A DNA stretch of 36,267 nt from Emmonsiellopsis sp. PD_33 (Eukaryota; Ascomycota; Eurotiomycetes; Onygenales; Ajellomycetaceae): positions 1 to 36,267 of the forward strand of contig JANTQF010000351.1 in NCBI GenBank assembly GCA_032988165.1, in the 5' to 3' direction. The translations under genes were made by a program, and so were the position numbers. The notes beneath the pieces were generated by a model that worked only from the letters and a program-made list of their open reading frames with translations, searched no databases and was not told the DNA's origin. Below, piece by piece: positions 22,250 to 32,383 of this stretch. How positions within the stretch are numbered: the stretch's first letter is position 1; each line of letters opens with the position of its first letter.

Positions 22250-23036
22250 TTACTCCGAAGGAACTATTGTTATCCGTTAGCAAAACCACCCCAACCCCAC
22301 AAAAAAATGGCGCAGCTTAAAAAACTCACTATCAATCTCTCCGGACTTAACCTCATCGGAAACATCCTTGGGGCTGCGGCCATCAACCTGGCAGCCGACG
22401 GAGAAAGCAGTTCCGAGGATCTCGAGGACGGTTCCGCGGAGCTCCTTGGCGAGCGAGCGCGTGCGCATGATGCGGGCGATCTCGATGATCTCGTCCAGGG
22501 GGATGGACTTGGTGTGCTTGATGTTCTTCTCCTTCTTGCGGTCACGGGGGGGCTCCTTGAGGGCCTTGATGACGAGCGAAGAGGCGGAGGGAACAACGGA
22601 GACCTGGGCTTGACGGTTCTGGATGGTCAGGCGGACGGTGACGCGGAGACCTTTCTGTGATAGATTGTTAATCAGGGGATGCTCGCTTGAAGATGGGGGA
22701 CGCTTCGATTGAAATTCGAGCGGGCTGAGGGAGAACGTACCCAGTCGCCAGTGGCCTTGGCGATATCTTCACCGATCTTCTTGGGGGAGAGACCGAGAGG
22801 ACCGATCTTGGGGGCAAGAGCAGACTGGGCTCCGACCTCACCACCAGTGGTTCTCAGGTGGCTGTACACATGCATCCGTTAGCAATCGCGATTCAATTGA
22901 TATCCATGAAGAAAAATTTGAAGGCATAAAACTTACATGATCTTCACCTCATTGGGATCGAGCTTGGGAGCTATTCACACAAAAAGGGGAGTCAGTCGCC
23001 ATGTTGATGACACTCAAGGGGACGATACTTACGCAT
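22250..23036 (-). CDS. RPL12: 60S ribosomal protein L12 (uL11)
   Basis: Large-subunit protein at the base of the P stalk, binding 28S rRNA at the GTPase centre. Five exons (23036-23033, 22970-22937, 22861-22741, 22654-22330, 22263-22250) join in frame to 165 residues, the usual length in yeasts. The product begins MPPKLDPNEVKIIHLRTTGG and carries KIGPLGLSPKKIGEDIAKAT, the QNRQAQVSVVPSASSLVIKA core and KEPPRDRKKEKNIKHTK; it ends GEIDIPSE. The first coding exon is only ATGC and the last only 14 nt. Both were placed because they restore the conserved MPPK start and the IDIP end, which unspliced frames miss. Introns are 62, 75, 86 and 66 nt. The stop of SEC23 lies 384 nt upstream, so the promoter is compact; teloboxes and a CACGTG sit in it. 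Confidence 0.96.
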
Positions 23037-23420
23037 GGCGAGTGCGAAAGGTAGTCAGTCTGCCTTGGTGGGTTGTTGGTGAGGTGGATTGAGGTTGGAC
23101 GAGGAGAAGAAGGAGGAAGCTCGTGAGGGTTTGGCAGATGGTTTTGTACTGGAGCTAGGGTTTGGTGGTCCGCTTTGGGAACTAGCTAAGCGAATCAATA
23201 TTGGCGTTAGGGCACAACCCTATATATGTCACGTGATATCTGAATTTCATTAACAGCGTTGCAGCGAAACTGCCTACCTAACATCTAGAAACAAAACAAC
23301 TAAGATAACAAAAGCATAGCAAAAATGAACAAAAGCTCCCGCTAAAGATACATTATGGTCAAATTATCAAAATGAAGACCTGGTCTATTTGGGCCACCAC
23401 TTAACTACTTTAACCTGTCC
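23037..23420 (-). promoter_or_regulatory. RPL12 promoter with teloboxes and a CACGTG box
   Basis: Upstream of RPL12 (minus strand) are AGGGTT (23126-23131, possibly in the leader), CTAGGGTTT (23155-23163), TTAGGG (23207-23212), AACCCTA (23216-23222) and CACGTG (23230-23235). In Candida albicans the telobox factor Tbf1, with Cbf1 (CACGTG), drives ribosomal protein genes. The same motif pair here fits such control, as an inference. The interval also holds the 3' flank of SEC23. Confidence 0.55.
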
Positions 23421-26097
23421 TCAGTTGGTACCCGACACCGCCAGCCTGATTGCAGTTAGTAACAACTCTGAATCTAAATGAGAGAAAGCGTTATAGAACT
23501 TACTTCATAAGATGGTCCATGAATGTCTGAAGGGACACATCATCCGTGAAGATGGTTTGCGCAGACTGGGCTCCACCTCCGTACGCCCCAGTCGAGTGCG
23601 TCGTCGAAGGATTAAGTTTCGAGAGCAAGAAACGTGCCTGCGATCCTCCAGCGTCGCAAATGATGAAACGTGGAAGTGGGAACCGATCTTGGATGAGTTC
23701 CTGTAAAGATATGTTAGATGTTGCTCAATAGCGAATGCATATCAATGGGGAACAGCAAACATACCCGAGCATCCTCCTTCGGCTGGTCAAGAATAGCCTT
23801 GAAGTTCTCATATCCTTCTTGCTCCTGGTAACCCGCCTTCCGCCACGCGGCCATAGTCTCACCGTGGAAAATCAGGATATGGAAGAATGTATCGAGGAGC
23901 AAGATGTGCGTAGGTTGAATGGAGGCAGAATCCAGCAGCACGGGTTGGCTGCCTTCCTGCTCCAGGGAGTAGGAATCAAGGGTGGGTTGAATCATGACAA
24001 GTGAATCGCCAACATATTCGTGGTTCAGGACATGCCTATAGAACGCAGTTTCATCCGGTGAGTTGTTGAAAACCTGCAAGAACTGACTTCGTCGAAGATG
24101 GAACATAAACTGTGGATAAAGAGTGAAGTTCTTCTCCAGTCGGAACGACGTTGGATCGTCCTTTCTATAGTCGGCGAAGCGGGAGCAGAGTCTGATCAGC
24201 ATTCTGTCGACCCATCTCAGGACGTCAGGCCCATCGTCAACCTCTGCCTTGAAGACGGCAATTCTAGACATAAGCACAGCAGCGGCTTCCTGATCGAAGG
24301 ACTGAGCGAGCGCAGTATCGCCGGCAGGGCTGCTAAGAGTTCGCGCAACGGTGGTGACTCGGAGATGGAATTGCCCGGAGGAGTGTTGATAATAGGTCAA
24401 GAATTGCATCATTGCTCTGTGAGGGCCCTGCTGCATAGGTGCGGGTCCGCCCTGGTTGGCAATTTCGAAGTAGATACCGTAACTCGCGGTGGGATCAATG
24501 CCGCACATCTTCCAAGAGCAGGTATTGCCGATACCACACTCTGTCTCTCCGACAGAGTTCGATTTCTTGTTCAGCGACACAGCATGGCCGATAAGACCGG
24601 TCACCTTCAATTCCTTCGTGGTAAGGACTTCCAGAGAGGCGTTGAAACCCATTAGGAGGTTATCATTCTGATCCTTATCAAACACTCGGACGAATGATTG
24701 CTTGAATTGCGACGATGTGAAGCTATCAGTAAGGAGCATATGGCCACCAGTCGAATTGGCTAGTCCCTTCATTTCGAGAAGGCCGACTTGATCAAGACAA
24801 CCGGCGAAGATATCGACAACATGTCCATTGTGGGCAACGCGCTTCGCAAGATTTTCATAGAACTAGGCAATGTTAGCTGCGATAATTCTCATAGATTTGA
24901 GGCTGGTTCCTACCTTAACTGCCTTCTTATAGTACTTAATATTATCCCTATCAATATCATGATGAGACCGCATGGGTTCCTTAAGCTGTGGTCCAACGAC
25001 AAGACCAGGCCCCTCGGTGGCAGGCCCGCTGGTGAAAAGCATAATACGACCACCCGCACCCTGGAAAGAAGTTTCCAACAATCCTACCGCAACACTGATC
25101 GCGACACCAGTGCATCGCAAAGGCCGCTTATCGTTAGCAACTGGCCACGGGTCTCGCTGCAATTGCTCAAGGACATTGGTGATCTGGAAATCGGCTTGCT
25201 GAACAGGGAGGAGGAATCGAGCAGCGGGGGACAATGGGGGATTGGGGCGGCCGGGTTGCTGGGGCACATTTGGACGAAGGCCGGGGGCAAGAAGACCAAG
25301 CATCTCCTGGACCTGTTTCGCGGCGTAGTCTTTGCTTCCCCTGAAGACATATGACTTGGCGCATTCGGTGTAGCCGAGTTCATGGACTTGGGCCTATCAA
25401 ACTTCATTAGTGCCGTGAAGGATAGCATATTCCTTTTGTATACTAACCATTGTACCGTAGGTGATCAGGCCAACCAATGCATTTGGCGGGAGGAGCGAAA
25501 GGCTCATAACCAACGAGTCCTTGACGGCCTGCAAGCTATCCTCTTCTTGGCACGTATCAACCACGAATAGGAAAATGGGGGGCGCGGGCGCGGGCCGTGC
25601 AAGCTGATATTCAATAGTTGTGCTCTGTGGATGAAGTTCGGGCGGGATGGCATTCTCTGTGATATCTTTGTAGTGCGGGGGGAGGGGATTCCGTTGCAGA
25701 CAGAAGGGGCATATCCAGATGCGTGCCCGGATGTCAACATTGCTGCACACCGTCAGTCAGTCGCAAGCGGATCCACGCGGGGGAATCCGGAGGAGGGCAC
25801 ATACGCAAATGGGTTGAGAACAGCTCGGCAGGGCTGCTTGCAAGTGACTGGTTCGTATTGTAGTAGAGGCGACTCGGGCTTCTCTTTCAACGGGGTATAG
25901 ATGGCACCGATGGGCACGACCAGACGGGACGCCTCCTAAACAGGATAGATATAGCTTTCAGCAGCTGGCCAAACACAACTGAGAAGGGCGGGGAGGCAAC
26001 GAACCATGCGCGTGCTGGGGAAGGTGTTCCAGCTGAGCCGGATCCCATCGCGGTCCTCGACTTCGCTCCACTGGTCCTTCAATGCTTCGTAGTCCAT
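23421..26097 (-). CDS. SEC23: COPII coat protein Sec23, Sar1 GTPase-activating subunit
   Basis: Inner COPII coat subunit; with Sec24 it buds ER-to-Golgi vesicles and stimulates Sar1 GTP hydrolysis. Seven exons (26097-26005, 25935-25805, 25742-25448, 25393-24914, 24862-23765, 23700-23504, 23445-23421) join to 772 residues, close to the yeast length. Visible: the N-terminal DRDGIRLSWNTFPSTR; a zinc finger with C63, C67, C86 and C89 (CKQPC...WICPFC); the trunk (FLFVVDTCQEE, SLLPPNALVGLITYGTM); the helical block around FDQEAAAVLMSRIAVFKAE; and the gelsolin-like end with DRFPLPRFI, GGSQARFLLSKLNPS and DDVSLQTFMDHLMKLAVSG. The late DRFPLPRF region carries the arginine finger context in the family. 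Introns are 51-69 nt with CTAAC/CTGAC-like branch sites. Start chosen at MDYEALKDQW, the only ATG giving the conserved N terminus. Confidence 0.96.
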
Positions 26098-26887
26098 GGT
26101 TGCGAAGTGGCCTTTGCTGGGGGGTGATAAGAGGCGGGTGCGGCTGGGGTAGACGGGGAGGAGAGCACAGGACTACCCTGGATGGTGTGCGCGGTATATG
26201 TATCAGTTACTTCAAAGGACGACGACTGCAGACATAATCGTCACCAACGGCACTAACGGGGACGTCAAGCTTCGCGAGGCGGGAGTGTGGAGAGACAGCA
26301 GCCAGCTTCGATGAGGTCCGAAGTTGTGTGGAATGAAGCCAGGTTGCAGGATTGTTGGTCTGTGCAGTCCGCCGTACCCCCGCCCAACCAGAATCCCCGG
26401 CTATAAAAACCTCGTCTGGCTGGTTCTCTCTTCCTTTTCTTTTTTTTTTTTTACAACCACGCCGACTCCTAAATAATTCACATTACTTGATAGCTTCTGT
26501 CACCCTCAATGGCGTCGCTGTTTTCGCGTCGAGCGTAGACCGAATATTCTATATTACCCATGGCTGGGCACCTGGCTTTGAGAGCTCATTCTGATGCTTA
26601 ACGATGAATCGGGAATCAGCAGCGGTAACATTTCTTCGTCCGACACGTTGTGTTGTTTTTTAGCCTCTAGCTTTTCCATAGAGCGCGTTGTAATGCTATT
26701 TTTAATTGCAATATGATCCAATGTTATGTGTGTTGTCCTGCGAGATGTGTTCCAAAACTTCATTTGAAAAAAATCGCAAGACTGCCAAAGAGAGACCTAT
26801 GATTACTCCGCCTACCCAACGCCAGTCATGAGAAAAGCCTACATACAAGAAGTGCATTACAGTGTGTATCATCCCTTCGATCAATGC
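26098..26887. other. SEC23 upstream region and PRI2 3' flank
   Basis: Contains the SEC23 promoter (minus strand) and the 3' end of PRI2. On the plus strand there is a TATA-like TATAAAAA (26402-26409), a pyrimidine tract (about 26426-26452) and an ATG at 26509 followed by a nine-codon frame. This could be a divergent core promoter, but I cannot defend a coding gene. No RNA gene was recognised. Confidence 0.5.
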
Positions 26888-28526
26888 CTACGACGTCATC
26901 TCCACGTCCTCCTTGGGAATCTTGCCCAGGTTCTTTAGCATATAGCTGCGTTTGAAGAACGTGTTCGGGTGGACGATTGTATCGAGTTCAGTCTGGTTCC
27001 AAGTCCCTTCGTCGCGCACCTTCTTGATCTCCGTCTTGTGTGCCCATTCGAACACCCTGTTGCAGGCAATGTGGTATCGTGTCTTGCCTACATCCTCGCG
27101 CACTCCTCGTAGGACCTCTTTGTCTGTAACGCCTGTGGTCTGGAGCAGAGATATGAGGTTGTCCGGAGAGAAATGGCGATAAGGGCAGCCATGTGTTTGA
27201 CCAGCACCTGGTGAATTGTCCGTGAGGATCTTCTGGCAAGAGTATGGCGGATATCCACGCCCTCTCCGGTTGGCATCCCCACCTACATCACCGTATACGT
27301 GGCGGACATTGTACTTGTACTTTGAGTTAAATTCGTCATCGGTGAACGTTCTGAATGATTGCCGCCAGAAAATCAAAGCGTCCTCGAGCGATAGACCGAT
27401 GCCTTTCAGGAATAGACTGTACTGCAGCCGTCCAAAATGCTTTAAATGTGCGTTCTTGCGGAGCTGCATGTGGAGGTTGCGCATGCACAGAGGGAAGTGC
27501 TGGGATAGAGTGTCGATTGATGCAGCGGTGATGGGGGCTCCGGGAACCGAACCTTCTCCTTCGGAGTAACTGGAATCGGACGTGCCGAAATTCTTGGATA
27601 GATGGTCGAGAATGGGGGTCAACCGGTCGTCCTCATCTAGCCGGGGTAGCGCTCGACTTGTGAACTAGATAGGCTGTCAATACTCGCGTGATTCTCTGTT
27701 GGGTGGTAGCAATCAGTCCCTTACCTCAAGAGCCTTATCCAAGCGGGCTGTAAACTCCGCCAAAATCATACTAAGCTGCTCTCGCAGAGGAACATAAGCC
27801 TTTCCCCTCTTCACAAACACACTCCTCCGCTCCACTAGCTCGGGTACTTTGTCCCAGTCCGCCTTGAACCAGTTCTCCTCATCGATCCGGCGCACACCAA
27901 AGGTGCAGGCAATGAGGTTCTCACTAAGGTCGTGTTTCTCCTCATCAGACACCATTTCCCAACTGAAATTGAGACTGTCCACAAATGCGCGTCTTTCTTT
28001 GCCGTCATCCTGTTGGAAGCGGAATTTGAAGAGCATAGTCTCGAGACGCGAGAACCGGCGTCTCAGGTCCTCGGTGGAGGAGAATGCAAGGCGGAGAATG
28101 AAGTGGGAGTAATGGTCTTTCTGGCGTTCATCTCGTAGCCGTTGGTCAACGCCTGTGCTGGAAGATGTGTTTGAGGAGAGCGGGAGGAATTTGGTGAGAA
28201 GGGGGTTGATGTGGGCAGCTGTTTCGGCGGGGGTTTTGTTTCTGTAGGAGCATGCTTCCAGCTCGGCCAGGACTATGGAAACGGTTAGCCATTCTGGACT
28301 CAAAATGACACGACGATGTATATGAGGAGGGCATACTTCTCAGTCTGTCGATGGCCCATTGTTCGAATTGTTCTAGTGTAATCTCTGCCGTGGGGGGTAT
28401 TTCGTAGAAGTTGAGACGATGGGCATAGTCGTGCTGCTTGTATGTTGGCGACGCGAACTGTTTCTTTTTGTAGTCGAGACCAGCTCGACGTTTTGGGTCA
28501 ATCCGAGCTCTATCGTACTGCATCAT
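26888..28526 (-). CDS. PRI2: DNA primase large subunit
   Basis: Non-catalytic primase subunit of DNA polymerase alpha-primase; it regulates RNA primer length and hand-off in the nucleus. Exons 28526-28337, 28272-27725 and 27664-26888 (introns 64 and 60 nt) encode 504 residues, close to yeast Pri2. The N-terminal half carries RLNFYEIPPTAEITLEQFEQ (about 37-56), conserved in the family. The C-terminal iron-sulfur domain has its four cysteine ligands: C306 (FPLCMRNLH), C389 (PPYSCQKI), C406 (THGCPYRHF) and C447 (YHIACNRVFEW); NVRHVYGDVGGDANRRG matches the primer-binding region between the first two. The frame starts with two ATGs; I took the first. MCB elements lie about 90 nt upstream, and ADK2 is divergent. 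Confidence 0.95.
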
Positions 28527-28613
28527 CCTGGCAGCGGGCTGGCGGTAATTGTGACAGTAATAGTGAGGTGCAAAGGGTTGCCAGCATCGAGAGTTGGTCG
28601 TTGGATATTGTGG

Positions 28614-28627
28614 ACGCGTCGACGCGA
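28614..28627 (-). promoter_or_regulatory. Paired MCB-like elements upstream of PRI2
   Basis: ACGCGT at 28614-28619 is followed two bases later by ACGCGA at 28622-28627, about 88 nt before the PRI2 start. ACGCGT is the MluI cell-cycle box bound by MBF (Mbp1/Swi6) in front of G1/S genes, primase subunits included in yeast. The location fits this role; binding is inferred. Confidence 0.55.
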
Positions 28628-28843
28628 TTTGATTAAGGCGATTTCGCGAACTACATTACAGTCACGTGACCATACACCATTGTTGCCCGCAGTAGCACAT
28701 CTATTACTTCCAAAGGGCAGTTGCTGCAGCACAATTCATTATGCGCGTCAAGGGAGCTTAGTATGCCTGGATTCAGCCTCATTCTGCATTGTTGTTCCCC
28801 GCGATTAGGTCAGTTCTTCTCCTTGACACGGCAGTATATATGA

Positions 28844-28868
28844 ATGATGATGATGATGATGATGATGA
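28844..28868. repeat. (ATG)8 microsatellite
   Basis: Eight consecutive ATG triplets in the PRI2-ADK2 intergenic region. Read as RNA this would give many closely spaced ATGs if it were transcribed upstream of either start. Confidence 0.92.
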
Positions 28869-29506
28869 GCTGGTGCATGTGATGATCCTACATCTCCCGG
28901 CTCTGGTGGTAATTTGTAGCTAACAACCCACAGCAACCAGCAATTGACTGCTCCTCTTCTCTATCTCCCGGATATTCTCATGTCTCCCCATCTATATACG
29001 TATCCGACTCGCGATGAGAGCCGAAGACAGCGAACAAGATTTGCATGTGCCACAACCCTCAGTCGCTGCCCGCGCTAAGCCCTACTGGGAAGTTTTGGGG
29101 CAAGCCACAGCCAATCGTGCCATATGATTGGCCGTTGCGCTGACTAAGCCACCTTGATGCCGGCCCAACAGCGAATCCCGACTCACCGGAAGCCAGGATG
29201 CGGAGGACAGAGCCTCCCCGACTTCATCCTCTCCATCCCGGCGCAACCATGTTCTCTCTTCTACCTCCCGCCGTCTGGCTGTGACGCCCTGCTTAGCACT
29301 GTGATCTTCTACGTTGATTTCTTGTTTGTCGCCCTCGACCACCATGGTTTAGATCTGCCCCTTGCGCCGTCTTTTTTTCCTTACTCCGTACTTGCGCCGC
29401 CAATCCCGGCTTTCACTCATTTCCAGATCCTCTTCTGATCTGCTCTGCGCGGGCAACATCACCGCCCCTATACAATCCATATACGGGTCTCTTATAACGT
29501 GGAGCA

Positions 29507-30313
29507 ATGACCCGCACCACAAGGCAGCTGAAAAAGGCTGCCCGAATTATCCTCATCGGAGCACCCGGTGTCGGCAAAGGGACGCAGACCGAGCGGCTGA
29601 TACAGCGATACCCCCAGCTCGCATCGATCAGCTCGGGCGATCTGCTGCGGGAAAATGTCCGCGATAAGACGCCATTGGGTACGTCTCATTCATCCTAGCG
29701 AGAAAAAAGCAAGAAAGCTAACTCCAACTCTCCTACAGGCCTCAAAGCCGAATCCACCATTCTCGCCGGCAACCTCGTCCCGGACAAGGTGATCCTCGAC
29801 CTGATCTCGTCCGAACTCACCTCAAAGGGCTGGCTCTCCACCCCCGCCGCCTCCTCCTCAGCAACAAAAAACTCAACATCCAAAGCCCTCACGCCCGTCC
29901 TAAACCCCAGCGCCTCCTTCATCCTCGACGGGTTCCCGCGCACCGCAACCCAAGCCAGCAACCTCGACAGCCTCGTCCCAATAAACCTCGTTGTCCACCT
30001 CCTCACCCCCGCCTCCGTCATAATCTCCCGCATCGCCTCGCGGTGGGTGCACCCTGGCTCCGGCCGCGTGTACAATACCGACTTTAGCCCGCCCAAGGTG
30101 CCCGGCCGCGACGATGTGACGGGCGAGCCGCTAGTGCAGAGGGAGGACGACTCGATTCAGACGTGGAAGCAGCGGCTGAAGAAGTTTGAGGAGACGAGCC
30201 GGTCATTGCTGGAGCATTATGAGGCGCGCGGGTGTTTGTGGAGAGTCGAGGGGAACTCGAGTGATGAGATTAGCCCGAAGTTGTTTGAGGAGATTGAGAG
30301 GCGGTTTTCGTGA
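29507..30313 (+). CDS. ADK2: GTP:AMP phosphotransferase, mitochondrial adenylate kinase (AK3/Adk2 type)
   Basis: Transfers phosphate between GTP and AMP, in the mitochondrial matrix in yeasts and animals. Exons 29507-29678 and 29739-30313 (60 nt intron with GCTAAC branch) encode 248 residues. P-loop GAPGVGKGT at 18-26; NMP-binding SSGDLLREN at 42-50; adenylate kinase signature FILDGFPRTATQ at 118-129; LID with WVHPGSGRVYN and DFSPPK at 160-177, the AK3-like type without zinc cysteines; then DDVTGEPLVQREDD. The short basic N terminus (TRTTRQLKKAAR) could act as a mitochondrial signal, as in relatives. A Ser/Thr/Ala-rich insertion at about 91-115, inside the NMP domain, makes it longer than yeast Adk2. 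The cytosolic isozyme is a different, longer-LID family member and less likely. Confidence 0.94.
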
Positions 30314-31205
30314 TATATCTTTACCATTTTTTTTTTTTTTTTGGTTTTTGGGCTGTATACATATATGCTTTCTAGACTGGATTGCTTGGTTTTTTTTTTT
30401 TTTTTTGTGTGTGTTTCTAGATACTAGAGAGCGGTTATTTGCTTTCTTTTGTTGGCAGCAGTGACATTTTCCCCTGCTTGTTGCTGTTCGTCCTAGCACC
30501 CCTTCCTATTCATACATTTTCCTCGGTCACTGATTCCTCCCTCCCGCCCCCCCCTTTGGGCCTCTTTTTGCCATGATACCTTGCTTTGATCAAGCAGAGG
30601 GAAATATTTTTATACAATCGGTTCCACGAATGTTGTTTATATATATATACAATTGCAGAAGGCAATGAATCCAAATGCCTAGCATGTTCCATCTACATCT
30701 CTCAATATGTACCAAAACCCTTTATCGCCTAACATAGACAACAAGATTCACACTAAAGAAATAGATTTGTCGCTCTCTGGATGCCGGCCATCAAAATGAT
30801 GATGCTCTGTGAATAAGGAAAGATCGGAAAGGACTCCAGCAATGCAAAAGCAGGAGTGGGAGAAGGGGTAAGAAAAAGAAATATATCATCTATCAAATCA
30901 AACGCGAATGCGAATGCGAATGCATATCATCCACCCATATGGCATAAATCATGAAAAAAAGTAATAAGGGGGTGGGCGGATAAGTTGCAACCAAAATTGA
31001 ACAACGACAAACCTCCGGGGGAAAAAAAGGGGCACATCTGTAGGAATCAAACGCTCCAAAGCCATACTCCAAGCAGGAATGAAAAACATTAAAAAGAAAA
31101 AGAATCACACAAGACACCCAACAAGCACGCGGGAAAGCAAGAAAGAAAAAGAATCCTATCCCAACTCCCTCAACTCCCATCCCAGTCGCTCACCCTCACC
31201 CTCCC
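30314..31205. other. Convergent 3' region of ADK2 and LCL3
   Basis: Holds the 3' UTRs of two converging genes. It has long T runs on the plus strand around 30327-30345 and 30390-30405, just after ADK2, and A-rich stretches before LCL3. No gene or RNA was recognised. Confidence 0.6.
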
Positions 31206-32383
31206 TCACCCCTTCTTCCCCTTCCCCTCTACCCCCGCCTCCTCCTCCGCAGCAGAAGCACCCGCCCCCCTCCCCCCCTCCAACCCCGCCATCCGCGTCT
31301 TATATTCCCTCGGACTCTCCAACACCCCCTTCCCCCCCCGCTTCTCAACAGCCCACATCCCCCTCCCCCTCTTCCTCGCCCCCCTCTCCGCCTCCCTATA
31401 CACCCCCTCCATCCTCTTCCCTCCAAACTCCGCCCCGCTCTTCGCCTCATACACCGTCGCCAACCCCGCCCTCAGCATCTGCAGGCCGACGTCACGACGG
31501 AGGAAAAACGAGCGCCATGAGCGAATGTAGACGGTGGCGACGACGCGGCCGTAGTGGTCTGGGCGGTAGGGATAGGCGCGGACGCGTTTGTTGGCGAGGG
31601 TTGTGGTGAGCCAGGTGTGCGCGGTTGAGGAGAAGGGTTGCGCGGGGCGGCCGAAGTGGGGGAGTTCGGGGGCGTCGATGCCGGCGAGGCGGATGTGGAT
31701 CTGGGGAGTTTGAGGGTTAGATTGGTGAGATTGGGGGAGGAGGAAGTTGCTATGTGAGGGGGGGGGGGAGGGGGGGGCAGGGTAGGGGGGGTGTCAATTG
31801 CTTCTTCAATAAAATAATGGAGGTATGTAAGCAGCACCGCACCGTCACAACAGACCACAAAAAAAAGGTATAAAATAAAAATAAATAAAAAAAACCATAC
31901 CGTCCGATCCTTCAACTCCTTCTTCCCCCTAGGAACCTGCCTCCACCTAACCGGCATCCACTCCCACCCCGCCAACCAACCCCCAGGCGTATGATACATG
32001 CGAAAATTATCCCCATCGCCCACACTCGTCACCCTGCCTAGCAAACTCCGCTTATGGAAATATCCCGGAGTGATGTTGGTTGCTGCGGGGATGCGCCGCA
32101 GGTACCGGCGGTGGATGGCAGCGCAGAATAGGATGCCGCTGGTGAGGAGGAGGGTGGGGATGAGGTTGCGCGGGTCCTTGAATTCGCGCGACCAGTCGCG
32201 CGCGGTGAGGGAGGTGGTCCAGTCGGTTTTTGGCTCCTTTCGGGAGGAGGGGGAGGGGGAGGGGGAGGGATTGTCGTTTGATGGTGCCGTGGTGGTGGTT
32301 GTGATGGGGGTTGAACAGTTGGTGCAGGTTTGGTTGTCAGCGGGTGGCTCTTGAGGTCCAGAGGCCCAGAGGAGCCATCGCAT
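31206..32383 (-). CDS. LCL3: LCL3-type membrane-anchored staphylococcal nuclease-like endonuclease
   Basis: Predicted endonuclease anchored in a membrane (mitochondrial in fungal annotation). Exons 32383-31901 and 31700-31206, split by a 200 nt intron, encode 325 residues. One membrane segment at about 74-90 (LIPTLLLTSGILFCAAI) is followed by a basic flank. The SNase fold follows: VTSVGDGDNFRMYHTPGG (D125 equivalent to SNase D21), IHIRLAGIDAPE at 162-173 (R165, D170 and E173 equivalent to R35, D40 and E43) and YGRVVATVY (R213, equivalent to R87). The catalytic set is complete. The joint at T161/I162 restores this motif exactly. The tail after about 240 is long and rich in Gly, Glu, Arg and Lys, with strong use of G-ending codons. 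The N terminus is low complexity (Thr, Ser, Pro). Confidence 0.92.
31758..31791 (+). repeat. G-run array inside the LCL3 intron
   Basis: Plus-strand runs of 11, 8, 3 and 7 G separated by A, CA or TA; in the LCL3 transcript these are C runs about 55-90 nt before the acceptor. They act or look like a pyrimidine tract and could fold as a quadruplex on the other strand. Confidence 0.65.

Larger units (their letters stand above)
28527..29506. other. Divergent promoter region between PRI2 and ADK2
   Basis: 980 bp shared by two outward-facing genes. It holds the MCB pair near PRI2 and an (ATG)8 microsatellite. Open frames inside are short and show no domain. No RNA gene was recognised. Confidence 0.6.

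Noticed and set aside
24098..24655. Plus-strand 185-codon frame within SEC23
   Set aside because: Antisense shadow of the long SEC23 exon, whose protein is clearly recognised.
26702..26884. Minus-strand 60-codon frame with a hydrophobic segment
   Set aside because: It starts four bases after the PRI2 stop on the same strand, so it lies in the PRI2 3' UTR; no promoter of its own is visible.
31079..31609. Plus-strand frame of 176 codons, very proline- and serine-rich
   Set aside because: It is the antisense of LCL3 exon 2 and its 3' flank; the LCL3 nuclease motifs and splice joint are on the other strand.
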